A stretch of 64,000 nt of DNA from Phycomyces nitens (taxonomy: Eukaryota > Mucoromycota > Mucoromycetes > Mucorales > Phycomycetaceae). Position 1 is the stretch's first letter. Every line of letters begins with the position of its first letter. The position numbers and the translations under genes were made by a program. Shown piece by piece: positions 50,629 to 60,854 of this stretch. Location: positions 2,790,001 to 2,854,000 of the forward strand of contig JAHRBC010000002.1 of the NCBI GenBank assembly GCA_022702545.1. Direction: 5' to 3'. The notes under the pieces were generated by a model that had not been told where the DNA came from, did no database searches, and worked only from the letters and a program-made list of their open reading frames with translations.

Positions 50629-51290
50629 AGTCTTGATGTCAGACAGCTGGGCTTGATGAAAGATAGTTCTGACTCTTATGTGGGCAAATGTCCACTTTAA
50701 GACCTCAGAGCCTTTTTTCAATAGCACGTTCTCTGGTATCAATAAGACGTAGGCAAACTTTTGACAGCAGCTAAAAGCATTGTTGAAGACCGTTTTCGGC
50801 GGCCATTCCCCTGGACCTAGCATGGAAACACCACAGTCTTGACCTCGGAAAGCTCAGCTTGATGAAAGATAGTTCCAACTCTTTAGTGGGTGAAATTCCA
50901 CTAAAGGGCGCAGACCCATTTTTCAATTGCTAGTTTTTCGGTACCAAGAAAATAACGGCGGCTATCCTTGTTGAAAACCTTTTCAGACTCTTTCAGAGAC
51001 AAACACCCGTTATGAAGAGTCTGAAATGTTTTTCAGCCGCACATGTTATGGTGCTAACATGCAAGTCCAGAATTATTGATATCAGACCGCTAGAGTTGAT
51101 CAATACGACTTCAGGCTCTTTGACATATATATATATATATTAAAGATGCTGAACAGTTGTTCAACCACCAGTGATCCGGTGACAGCACCTGAATACCTAT
51201 ACCTTCCCTTCAAGCCGCCAGAGTTCTGCATCAAATGGTTGAGACTCTTTGAGAACAAGCGTCCAATATAAAAAAGCCGATTCATTTCTG
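50629..51290. repeat. Diverged tandem repeat family A (about 4 copies)
   Basis: A motif of the form CTTGATGTCAGACAGCTGGG ... GATGAAAGATAG ... ACTCTT recurs at about 50631, 50837, 51074 and (shorter) 51215. The first two copies align over more than 100 bp at a spacing of 206 bp and include TTTTTTCAAT and GGTA(T/C)C(A)A blocks. Later copies are shorter and more diverged. No protein-coding frame runs through them. Confidence 0.65.
50981..51026. repeat. 12-bp perfect inverted repeat with 22-nt loop
   Basis: TTTCAGACTCTT (50981-50992) is followed after 22 nt by its exact reverse complement (51015-51026), inside repeat family A. It could form a hairpin in DNA or RNA. Confidence 0.8.
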
Positions 51291-51345
51291 AGGATCAAGA
51301 CGTTGGCCTGCCAGTAGAGACCATGTGGTGTAAGTTTTCAGGTTA

Positions 51346-51534
51346 ATGGTAGACATCGCCGAAAATACATGTATGTTAAGACAAATATTTTTCTTGTGTA
51401 CATGTGTATGTTTACTGGTCAATCTTCATCCGCATGTCAAGGCCAGGCCGACGATCAGGATGGTTCAAGACGGGGTTGGTGGAGGGTTGCAGCTAAGTAT
51501 GAGTGTGTTGCTATTAAGTCTTTTTGTTTTCTAG
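51346..51534 (+). CDS. Small ORF, 62 codons, signal-peptide-like start (hypothetical)
   Basis: This is a short open frame with an ATG at 51346 and another at 51373. From the second ATG the product begins MLRQIFFLCTCVCLLVNLHP, a good secretory signal peptide shape. It continues with a short basic stretch, GVGGGLQLS, and ends in a hydrophobic tail SVLLLSLFVF, which could be a GPI-type tail or a membrane anchor. The segment encoding DGVGGGLQLS resembles, at DNA level, the G-rich core of the tandem units that follow (family B). No family was recognised. With 62 codons it may be chance, but the arrangement of two hydrophobic ends is unusual. Confidence 0.3.
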   Translation: MVDIAENTCMLRQIFFLCTCVCLLVNLHPHVKARPTIRMVQDGVGGGLQLSMSVLLLSLFVF

Positions 51535-51563
51535 TTCTAGATCCAGTGCCAGTTTTTCATCAG

Positions 51564-52411
51564 TTTATCCAGTCATAGTCAGTCGTTCCGGTTGGTTGGA
51601 AAGAAGGGGATGGTGGTGGGCTCCAAGTTAGCTAGAAAATAGATTAGAAATTGTAGTGTAGATATTGCTTAGAATAGTCGTCCGAGTAGAGTAGAAAGGT
51701 AAGTCCATCCCCATGAGACTTGACAGCACTGCTAACAATTCCTTCACTCAATATAGTAGTGTAGACCGTCCCGTAGTTTAGTTGTCCGAGTAGATTATCA
51801 GGTAAGTGAATTGATTGCGAGCAAGGTCAAACTACTAATTTGGATTTCAGTTTAGTTGTAGCTTAGTTCCGGTTGGTAAGAATCGGGGATGGTGGTGGGT
51901 TTTAAGGTAGGTGCATAGTACATTAGAAATTGTAGGGTAGATATTAGCTAGAGTATGCGTCCGAGTAGAGTAGAAAGGTAAGTCTCTGTCAATTAAAATT
52001 AATGGCAATGATCTCAAGGTCTTCACTTTATATAGTAGCCTAGATCGCCCTTAGTGTAGCCGTCCGAGTAGATTAGAATGGTTAGTTAATTGAGTGCTAT
52101 CATGACTGGAAAACTAACATGGATTTCATATTTGTAGTTTCTTTGTTCCGGTTGATAAGAGTAGGGGAGGAGGTGGGCCTTTAGGTATGCCGAATCTAGA
52201 TGATAATTTAGTGTAGATATCAGCAGAATATTTGCACGAGTATAGCATAAAGGCAAGTCAATCAAAATCAAAATTGTGAGTATCTCTAACAATATCTGTG
52301 TATTGTGTAGTATCTTAAACATTCTTTAGTATATCAGTCCCAGCAGGTTAAAAGATAAGTTAATAGGAATTGAGCATGACTGAATAACTAATATGTTTTT
52401 CATATCTACAG
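51564..52411 (+). repeat. Tandem array of ~280-bp units carrying intron-like modules (family B)
   Basis: Three diverged units begin with GTTCCGGTTGG-type sequence at 51585, 51866 and 52145 (spacing 281 and 279), with a decayed fourth start near 52416. Each unit holds an exon-like segment A (about 115-135 bp), a 58-nt intron-like segment, a 44-45-bp exon-like segment B, and a second intron-like segment (about 49-59 nt). Intron I: 51699-51756, 51978-52035, 52253-52310, with donors GTAAGT, GTAAGT, GCAAGT; branch CTAAC 20 nt before the acceptor in copies 1 and 3; acceptors ending in TAG. Intron II: 51802-51850 (or to 51860), about 52081-52137, about 52355-52411, with donors GTAAGT, GTTAGT, ATAAGT and ACTAA(T/C) branch sites. 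Both exon types end in GTCCGAGTAGA before the donor. Stop codons are frequent in the exon-like parts on this strand. Confidence 0.75.
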
Positions 52412-52959
52412 TTAGGTTTTTTTCGGGTATGTAAGGTTGCTTAAATAGCCTTGAATGTTTTGATATTCGTTCAAATGACTGCAAGCAATGGTGGGCATGC
52501 TTGTATTATGGCTTTAATTTTATTGTATATCGCAAGAATATGACATATGAATAAGAAAGTGAGATGGATGTCCTCAATTAAGTAAGTTTCTCTACAGCCT
52601 TTTATATTATGTTGTAGAAAGAGGACAAAGTGAATGGGATTTTAGACTAATCACCTACTTAAAATCATTATTCATGCTCAACTAACAATGTTTTGTGTTG
52701 TTTAATATAGAGACGAGTGAACATAAAACGCATGTTTAAAATTTACCCAAACTTAAGGTTTCATTATTGGAATAAGGGGTATTGCTTTGGTAGTGAATCT
52801 GTTTTGCCTTTGGCAGAGATTATATAAAGTAAAATACATGCACTGATTGACTCTTGGTGTGGTTGTACGCGATATGAATATTTTGATTTCTGTTTAATAA
52901 ACAGTACTTGAGTCTCATATTTATTTATTATTCCAGTCGAATAATCCAGCTATATTATA

Positions 52960-54605
52960 TTTTATTCAGTTTTTGGTATATATGAAGTAATAGTATCTGT
53001 TTTTTCATGTGTGTCTAGAATATCCATGCTAACTCCATGAATTTAGCCACAAGTTATGTCTTCCTTGAGTACCACTGGTTTTATTTTCTTACAAAAGGTT
53101 TGACTTTATGAAAAACAAACGATGTCAAAGTAGATCAATGAATACTGTAATATTTACTATCTTTTGTGCATCTCCTTTTACATCTGTAGTATATCCAGCT
53201 TTTGACCAACTACAGTTTCTTATTAACTGAGAGTGAAAGCCGGCCTTATCAACAAATACACACTTTTCACATACATGCTTTTATAACCCAGAAAGAGAGA
53301 CTTGAGGCCTTTAAAATGTTCGCGTATTTTTTGCCTTGATTCTACACGAACAAAAAATGGGTTGTTTTCAAGTATCTTTATGCAGAATAACGCGTGTTGG
53401 TAAAAAAATTTCTTTGCTTTATGTTTATCGTTTTAGTGCATGACCAGAAAGCAGTGTTCCATTGCGATTATTGAGTTTGTCGAGTAGTTTGTAAGTGTGA
53501 CCACGAGGTATACGGTATTGCTCTGCTTCTTGTATTACGGACAGCCCTTCTTGGATTGCTCGAATAAGCCTTTTAATTTGATATTGTCAATATATCTTAT
53601 ACTTTCCAGTGGAAGTAATATGGACTTGCCGAACATTTCTAATCAAATTGTCCATTACATTTATTGTTGTTTATTGAGGTTTAGAAATTATGTCGAGATC
53701 AATTAGCATTTCATGGCTGCCATTTTTTATGGTTGTATTATTATACTCCTCATCAACACTGTCATAAAAGGCTGAATGCGATTATTCTTCAGGGCTATAA
53801 AGAATTAAGTCCATTTTTTAGAATTACCTGTCTAATTTTTTTTTTAATTCGTCTAAAAAGATTCCAAAATTGTCTCAATCTCAAGTAAAAACACTGTATT
53901 AACTAGTGTGGTAGCATTAGTTGTCAGTGTATTTTTATGTAAGAATAATGTATTTGGAAAGGTACACACTTTAGTGCACTTCCAGTAGGTTGGTTATTTA
54001 ATATGTTCGAATATACGAATATGTTGGATACAACAGGAGGAATGGATCCTGTGGGAATATACTCACATCCTGCTTCGAATTGTTCTGGGAAAATATGTAT
54101 ATGTTTGGTTGAAAGCAATATTCATGGCATTTTCCAAGGTTTCTATCTTTGTAAACTCTTGGATCCTTTGGAAAAATACAGTTTTACAACATCGTATCTT
54201 GTCATTTCATACATAATAATACAGCTATTGGGCGGTATATTGTTCTGTTTGTTGATATACCAATAAATCCTTTCATATACAGACTTGACTAGACTTCTTT
54301 TCTGTTTCTAGGACCTATTCTTCATAAGAGCTTGTAGGCATATTTTCTTGGATCTGTGAATTTGGTTGATTAATTCAAGAGAAAAAAAAAATCACATATC
54401 AAGTTTTTGATTTTTCTTTGCATTGTCAGATAAATTGTCTTCAAGGTTTATCTACATTGTCATTGATGGGTTTTGTTTTAATGAGAGAATAACACTCTGT
54501 TTAGTAACAACTGATTCATTTTCTTTAAATAAAATATCCAAATCATCTATATCAGATTCACACAGGAAAGTCTTGGCAGGATCTTCTTTTTTAAAATACG
54601 CCTAG
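52960..54605 (-). pseudogene. Decayed IS630/Tc1-type (DDE_3) fungal transposase
   Basis: The minus strand carries broken pieces of a fungal transposase, read right to left. An acidic N-terminal stretch near 54470-54605 contains CESDIDDLDILFKENE. A helix-turn-helix at about 53430-53600 reads AIQEGLSVIQEAEQYRIPRG and is followed by NRNGTLLSGHALKR. The first catalytic block near 53150-53270 has VFVDKAGFHSQLIRNCSWSK, of the D-x-AGF...GWS-x-G type typical of IS630/DDE_3 enzymes. Stops and frame changes separate the pieces, and the C-terminal catalytic part near 53000 is barely recognisable. Boundaries and terminal repeats were not found. It differs from the 48-kb Tc1 element. Confidence 0.6.
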
Positions 54606-54609
54606 ACAT

Positions 54610-55263
54610 TTTGGAGCAAGTATCTTGGATAAATGTCAATACCAAAAGAAGAAGAAAAAGGAGATTTAAAACCGTAAAGGTACCTTTTTTCTATATTTTT
54701 ATCTTTCTAAAGGCGTTTACACAAATATTCTACTTGTACTGATAAACATTTGTTTTTATCGACTTTAAGAAACATTTATGAATAAAGCTATGAAAAATAC
54801 AAGTTTTTTACTTGATTTAAATTAAAATTCAAGCTCTTTACAATCATCATATACCGGTATACGTTCATCGTAACTTGCCCTATACAAATGGGAAAATCGT
54901 ATATAAAAAAAAAGGCCGAAAGTGAAGAGAGCAATTTAAGAAAATGTGAATAGACAGGAAATATAATCGATTTATTTATTAGAGGTAATTACATTTGGAG
55001 GAAAAGTTTCATTGCCAAAAAAACCCTCCCCCCATTTTTCCAGTATGCCTGGCAAACAGCAACAATAACGTCTCTCTAAAATATCAATGTCTTGAGATTT
55101 CTGTTTCTGATCCATTCCACTTCCGAATGTGACTTGTATTTTTGAGTGCTAATTAGACTATTCTCCTCCCGAGAAGCCCTTTGAGAATGTATAAAGCCAG
55201 GTTAAACCAAACTATACATCCATATACGTACACCAAAGTTTTGTTGTGTATATCCTCAAGACC
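54610..55263. other. Intergenic region upstream of PIG-F gene
   Basis: AT-rich DNA between the transposase relic and the PIG-F start. No gene was seen. Confidence 0.5.
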
Positions 55264-56140
55264 ATGAATTCTGTCCCAAGCCATCTCATTGTGGCAAGTC
55301 TTGGTATTGGTCTCAATGCCTTGGCTACATTTCGCCTGCCCGAAACCAAACTGATGCAGGACCCAGTCGATACATTGGCATCAGCAGTACCCATCTTGTT
55401 ACTGGGATATTGCCAATTGCTCATTCTATCCCTATGCCTAAGAGGTGCTTCTGTCCATGATGCCATGGTAAAATAGAACAACAACAAAAAAGGCTCCAAA
55501 AATACGGTTTTTTTTAATAGAGTTCCTTTAGTTTACCACCGGACGCGCTTTATTGACAACAGGCTGCGCAACACTCGTCTTGCATTTATTAACCATATTA
55601 TTTGGCGCACCTCTTTTAGCGTAAGACCTCTTTAAGATTAAGTGCATTGGATTTGCTGACCAAAAGCTAGTAAATTCTACAACACCTTGGTTTTCTCGGC
55701 CTATCTGGCTATCCTGAGTATCTTTCCGGCCTTTATCGCAATAGTGACTCCTGGAAAACCTTCAGGCTGGTCCAAGATATTCTTACAGCACTGGTAAAGT
55801 CTTAATAGACAGTCATCAAAGGTTTTTCTTAATCTTCTTGTCCATATAGTCCGACCACCACTTCAGAGATCTATGGCTATACACAGGCAGTGTGTACATT
55901 CTCGGGGGCATGGATTGGTGCGATAGTCTTACCCTTGGATTGGGACCGAGAATGGCAGGTATGATAAAGTAGATGTGATAAAACAAAATACAGGCTATAA
56001 TTGTACTTAATGTTGCTATCATTTAGGCATGGCCAATTTCATGCGTTATATCCACATTTTTGGGCCATGCGGTTGGCGTGGTGGCTGGTTTCTGCTGGTC
56101 ATTCTTTAAGCAGATATATGATAAGCCAAAGACAGAATAA
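55264..56140 (+). CDS. GPI11: PIG-F/Gpi11, GPI ethanolamine-phosphate transferase subunit
   Basis: This is a polytopic ER membrane protein that partners the ethanolamine-phosphate transferases (PIG-O, PIG-G) late in GPI-anchor synthesis. Five exons (55264-55467, 55532-55620, 55671-55793, 55850-55958, 56027-56140) give 212 residues, close to human PIG-F (219). Family landmarks are LHLLTILFGAPLLA and SEIYGYTQAVCTFSGAWIGA, followed by IVLPLDWDREWQAWPISC and FLGHAVGVVAGFCW. About six hydrophobic segments are visible. The ATG at 55264 was chosen because the frame just upstream has only a GTG. Exon 2 starts at 55532 (acceptor CTTTAG); the nearer AATAG acceptor would put the conserved residues out of frame. 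It is convergent with the alpha-arrestin gene (148 bp between stops). Confidence 0.93.
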
Positions 56141-56288
56141 GGAACATATATATATATATATTGGTATCAATAGCAGGTTTATTTGTTTTTTTTTATAAAG
56201 TGGAAATGAAGATGAGAATGAATGAATGAATAGATGTACAAATGAGGGTAAATATAATGATGCGGACAAGGATAATGGTAATAATAGT

Positions 56289-57593
56289 TTAACAGGTATC
56301 GTAGATTGGTGCAGATGGCAGCTGCTCCAAGGTCTTTGTGTAACTTGGAGGCGCTTCTGAAGACTCATAAGCTGGTGGCTGAGGGCGATCTCCTTCCCAG
56401 TAATGTTCCCGGGTTGTTACGGATAATGGAATCTCAAGAGTGCAGAGTGTGTTGGAAGGAGGCTCGATAATCGACTTGGGTTTGGTGCTCTGGAAGGGGT
56501 GAATGGTGAGGAAGGAGAGCTTGGCAGCTGCGCCTCTGAGAGTATCTGAAGGATGGGTCATTCCATAGAGAGATGATAAGGAGGACGAGGAAGGTGTGCG
56601 ACTGAGAGTGGGTGTGGTGGAGTGACTGAGAGCAGGGGTTGTGGTATGGGATGCTGCTGAAGAACCTACTTCGGCTACCAAAGGGTTCTTTTCTGCAACT
56701 GTGATCTTTACAACCAACGAATGGGATACTTTGACCAATCGACTAGACGTGTCTGCATTGACTCGAGGACAAAGTCTGAATACTGCGTTGTAGTGGTGGA
56801 GCTCTGTTGGATCGTACGATGGGTCGGACGAAGGAACAAATGTACTCCATCCAAGAGGATAGGTATCGTCAATCTGTGATGTTTGCTGGCAAGAAATCGA
56901 CTGACTTCCAGTCGTATGATAATGTACTCGTTCCTGTAATGCACATGCTACGGATTTTACCATGTGCGTCTCTGGATTCACGAGCTGCATTGATAAATTG
57001 AGGCGAACTAGACCACCTTCGCGGAAAGTCATGGTTGGTGCTGTTGCATTGTAAGTCAAAAGATCAGTGGCAACTTCACCACAGACTGTGTCGCGTAAAG
57101 TGAGCATTGGTTGGAGATCATTGATAAGGCAACGACGAAGTGTGATGGGGTGGGAGTGTACAATGTTGTTCAAGAAGAGGGATCTGTGAATGGTTGCCTG
57201 TAGTCGGTAGCTTATGTAGCCACGCTTGCCACGGAAACTGCTTGGAAGTCTGGAGGAAATCTCGAACGAGAATGGGTAGTCATATTCTCCAGGCTCAACG
57301 AGATGAGTGATACCATCGTTTCCAATAAAGTGGGTGTCGGTTGAGGTCAAGGTACGAGATTCAAGGCCTTCAGTAGAAGGGACGCCTACATTGGCTGCAG
57401 GCTTTAGGTTGATCTTTGATTTGCCTTCAAAAGAGACCAACAGTCTGCGGACTTTGACAGGTCTGCTCACGGTCAACCGACAAAAGCCTTTGAGTGTGCA
57501 ACCTTCGGACTCATCGTTTCCAAGGCCATAGATGATGCCTTTGAAGGAGGGATCGATAAAGAATGAGAGAGTGGCGTCTTCTCTGTGAGGCAT
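56289..57593 (-). CDS. Alpha-arrestin (ART/ARRDC-like) ubiquitin ligase adaptor
   Basis: This is an intronless 434-residue arrestin-fold protein. Fungal alpha-arrestins bring Rsp5/Nedd4 ligases to plasma-membrane transporters and trigger their endocytosis. The arrestin N domain includes LKGFCRLTVSRPVKVRRLLV and EPGEYDYPFSFEI, followed by LPSSFRGKRGYISYRLQATI, a hallmark of the family. The C domain runs to about residue 305. A serine/threonine-rich linker follows, and the tail holds two WW-binding PY motifs, PPAY (406-409) and PPSY (415-418). Lack of introns contrasts with almost every other gene here. The ATG at 57593 gives a complete N-terminal strand. Which transporter it serves cannot be told. 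Confidence 0.93.
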   Translation of the reverse strand: MPHREDATLSFFIDPSFKGIIYGLGNDESEGCTLKGFCRLTVSRPVKVRRLLVSFEGKSKINLKPAANVGVPSTEGLESRTLTSTDTHFIGNDGITHLVEPGEYDYPFSFEISSRLPSSFRGKRGYISYRLQATIHRSLFLNNIVHSHPITLRRCLINDLQPMLTLRDTVCGEVATDLLTYNATAPTMTFREGGLVRLNLSMQLVNPETHMVKSVACALQERVHYHTTGSQSISCQQTSQIDDTYPLGWSTFVPSSDPSYDPTELHHYNAVFRLCPRVNADTSSRLVKVSHSLVVKITVAEKNPLVAEVGSSAASHTTTPALSHSTTPTLSRTPSSSSLSSLYGMTHPSDTLRGAAAKLSFLTIHPFQSTKPKSIIEPPSNTLCTLEIPLSVTTREHYWEGDRPQPPAYESSEAPPSYTKTLEQLPSAPIYDTC

Positions 57594-57732
57594 TGTGGAG
57601 AGTGTGGGTTTTGATAAAGTGAATTGATGGAAATAGAGGGGTGTTTATATATGATCCCTAGATCCTATCGTTTGCTTATCAAAATCACGGATTTTTGAGC
57701 AGGCTGGCTGGGTCGGTGCTTTCGGAACATGG

Positions 57733-58470
57733 TTAATCGATTTGATTCAATTGATAGACCGCCTTGCAAACAACGTGTACTGCGATTAAAGATATCGAGA
57801 ATATAAACCAAATGGCACTCGCCACAATCAGTAAGATCGCCTTGATGCCTGTAGTCGGAAATATACTTGTTTTCACCGCTTCCTCTTCCTTCCGTGCCTT
57901 AAAAGCATGGCGAACAGCAAAGACTGTCGATTAGAAATCAACCCAAAGACAATTGCTGGCCAGTGGTGAATATCTCTAGATGTCAAAATATAGTTGCTTG
58001 ATTCCGTGATATCCCAGACCTACCCACCATATACCAGCACATATCCTAGCATAAAGCACATCAGGCCACCAAGATGACTTGATTAACTAATGATCTTTAT
58101 TTGGCCAACTGATAGAAATCAAACCCTCTCCAATTCCAGACCCTCTTGATTTAGCGACAATAATCGTGTCCTACCTCTGGATACAATCTATGAAAACCCT
58201 TGGCTACACATACACATGGAAGACGGGAGCCCCTTGACTATGCCCATGAGGGACACAAAGGGCCAGCAGATAATATTTAACTTGATAAGCGTTTTCCCAA
58301 AATGTAATATTCTCCTTGTTTGAGTCCAAAAAGAGCCATGCTATTATCCACAGTCTATTCAAGAGAATCCTTGCAATACGAATTGCTTTGAAGATTGCAT
58401 GTCCATTTGGAAACCTATCAATACTCTTGCACTCAACAACCAATGTCGCCAGCAATACTTTTTTTACTGT
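57733..58470 (-). pseudogene. Decayed polytopic membrane protein gene
   Basis: Minus-strand exons of a multi-span membrane protein line up but are broken. An AG acceptor near 58458 opens a frame containing RILLNRLWIIAWLFLDSNKE and TFWENAYQVKYYLLAL. A TAG at 58204-58206 interrupts it. The same frame then continues to a donor (CAGAG|GTAGGA), a next exon with GGLMCFMLGYVLVYGG, a GT-AG intron, and DIHHWPAIVFGLISNRQS. There a one-base frameshift, near 57921-57926, separates it from the C-terminal piece (FAVRHAFKARKEEE and a last hydrophobic segment) that stops at 57733. Exon joins before and after are in frame, so this was a real gene. One nonsense codon and one indel argue for a pseudogene, though sequence error at either place is possible. 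The family is unknown. Confidence 0.55.
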
Positions 58471-59265
58471 TATTATTATTATTGCACCAGTTTATTAGAT
58501 CTTGTCCAGCCAAAATAATAGTTTGATATACAATGCTTACAACTTGTGTCCAAGCAACATTAAAAATCTAATCCTTATTTTTATCTGTGTGGTACATTTC
58601 CTATATCCTCAAAGCCTATTTACAGCTCTTTTATATCAAAATGACAATGTATTGATGGTATTGTCAAAAGCGATTCAAAAATGGCATGCCAATCTATTAT
58701 AGCCAATTTGATCGTTTCATTTATATATATATACACTCTTGAAATCATGGCCCACAAGTATTGTTGGCTATCAAGCAGAATATTTTTTATCACGTTTAAT
58801 TAAAATTCATATCAGTAAAAACACTTCTCGATTAGAGACCAAGATAACCAATAGTTATCTCGAAACAATAATCAGTCTCACTGAAAGTGTTTCCAGACAA
58901 TTAATTTTTAATTGAATTGAATTGCATTCCATCTCCAAGGTGATCATTGGGCATCTATCTATTTAGCAGGAGAAAGAGGTCCATGGAAATAATGATGAAT
59001 TGGTCGTAGAATATATATATATATATAAACGAAAAGATCCAATGTGTTCTTTCTTATCATTATCTTTACACAATCAAGCGACGATCTCTTGCCTGATATG
59101 TTATTCATTATAATAATTATAGTCAAAATATCACTCAAGACAAGAATATCACCAAACCAATCATTGTTAAAGAGAAATAACTATTTTTTTTCTTGTTCTT
59201 GTTGGCTTGCATTATTTTTGGTTTTATTTTGTTTTGCCAGCGATTAAAGAAGAGATCACAATTGC
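58471..59265. other. AT-rich intergenic region
   Basis: About 800 bp upstream of the decayed membrane-protein exons and downstream of the NAC-alpha stop. It includes (TA)n at 59009-59027 and several ATTATT blocks. No gene was seen. Confidence 0.5.
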
Positions 59266-59953
59266 TTACATGGTCAATTCCTATTAAAAAAAAATATTAC
59301 CAAAATTAGCATCCGAAACACTTTAGAGAGAGAAAAAGGCACCTACCATGATGGCGTTGACAATGTCGTTGTTGTTGTTCTTCAAAGCCTTGACGGCCTT
59401 GGAGCGGCTGACCTTGGCCTGGGTGATGATGAGTTCGATATCCTCAGCATTGACACCAGTCTCATCAACAGCCTCCTCCTCTTCCTCCTCTTCCTCAACA
59501 GCAGCAGCTTCAGGAGCAGTCTCGGACACACCAGCAGCAGCCTCGGCAGCGAGCTGTTCGGCAGCGGCAGCCTGGGCACGGGCAGCCAAGTCCTCAACCT
59601 GCATCTCACCAAAGACAATAAAGGTGTCAGAGTTCATGCTCTGGTAGACCTCGGGCTTGGCAATGGCGTAGACGGTCTAGAATAGCAAAAAAGATTATCA
59701 GAACAAAAAAAGCATAAACATTTAACCACAATATAATCGTGTGGTTAAAATTGACTATACAAAAACTTACGTCTCTGCCACGGGTGAAGGTGACACGGTT
59801 GATGCCAGCGACACGCTTGAGACCGAGACCGAGGATGGCCTTGCGGGCCTTCTTCTCACCACGGGAGTGGGGGGAATCGACAACGGTTTCCTCAAACTCT
59901 TCGACGATTTCCTCAATCTGCTCAACGGGCTTCTCTTCAACTTTGGCGGACAT
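59266..59953 (-). CDS. EGD2: Nascent polypeptide-associated complex subunit alpha
   Basis: This is the alpha subunit of the ribosome-bound NAC heterodimer, which shields new polypeptides and controls targeting to the ER. Three exons (59771-59953, 59347-59676, 59266-59280) give 175 residues. The NAC domain runs from [19 protein letters not shown] through [11 protein letters not shown] to [20 protein letters not shown]. An alanine-rich stretch and a run of eight glutamates follow. The C-terminal UBA domain starts at [20 protein letters not shown], contains [14 protein letters not shown] and ends ELTM. The last exon encodes only four residues plus the stop; without it the protein would lose the conserved ELTM end. 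Codon use is biased to C-ending codons, as expected for a highly expressed gene. Confidence 0.95.
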
Positions 59954-60854
59954 CTACCATGAAGGTTTTTTGGTGTGTTGAGGGATGGTTAGTCCGGTGG
60001 CTGAGAGTGTGTGTGTATTTTGTGTACGGTGATAGACGTCGAGTACAAGACGATGAATCCATTCTTATTTTATGATTCATCCGTCGCATCCATCGCTAAA
60101 ATCGCTAGTAAGAATCGATACTTACGATGCTTTGATAGGTAAAAAAGGGAAAGTATCACCATCTTTGGGCCTGAATTTCGATATTGGAGCGTAGGGCCCT
60201 GGTGAGAGGATTTTCTTCAAAGCCCAAGCCTCGGCGGACTCCACGTCATTCCGGCGCGTCATTTTTGCTTCCCCGCTTCAGGAAGAAGTAAAATGAACAT
60301 ATTGCTCTTGTGCATTATTATTTCTGTAAAGGCTTGATGCCTAATCAGCAGCACCAATTATAAGCAGCCTAGTTTATATATACATATATACATATATATA
60401 TATATACATGGAGATGGACATCCTTTTTTCTAGATTCATTCTCGATTGTCAACTAAAAAATAGTGCGGCAATCCTTTAATAAATCTCCCGACCACAGATT
60501 CACTTGCAGAGGATTCCTTTGGACATTAAAGGCATGTCAATTGTCAATGTCATTTAATTTTTCTAGTCTCGTCCAGAAATGAACCAATTGAATCCACAGC
60601 CATCAAGATTTTGCAAAATAATGATAATGATAATGATAATAATGATAATCAATTGAATTCAATTCACAACTAAATCTAAATAAATTCTCAGTGTCTTTAC
60701 ATTATTCTCTCTGGATCACCTGACTGTAATAAGAGAGTCACACCAAATGCGTGCCAAATCTCAACTCAAGCAAGCTTGCAATTTGCTCATTCGTTCTTGT
60801 TGACCCTTTCTTCCAAAGTCCACACCCTTCTTTTTTTTTTTAGCAAAAAGAAAA
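59954..60854. promoter_or_regulatory. Divergent NAC-alpha / ISY1 promoter region
   Basis: About 900 bp between the two divergent starts. The NAC-alpha side is richer in G+C (60000-60290). The centre holds TA-rich repeats (about 60374-60411) and an AATGATAAT-type repeat (60619-60650), and the ISY1 side has a pyrimidine tract (60800-60841). The call is based on position only. Confidence 0.45.

Noticed and set aside
50650..50680. Hammerhead-like core in repeat family A (CTTGATGA)
   Set aside because: The invariant CTGANGA is not matched and no partner GAAA stem or cleavage triplet is found at suitable distance.
55521..55531. First acceptor (AATAG) for PIG-F exon 2
   Set aside because: It puts the conserved LHLLTILFGAP block out of frame; the acceptor CTTTAG at 55531 keeps it.
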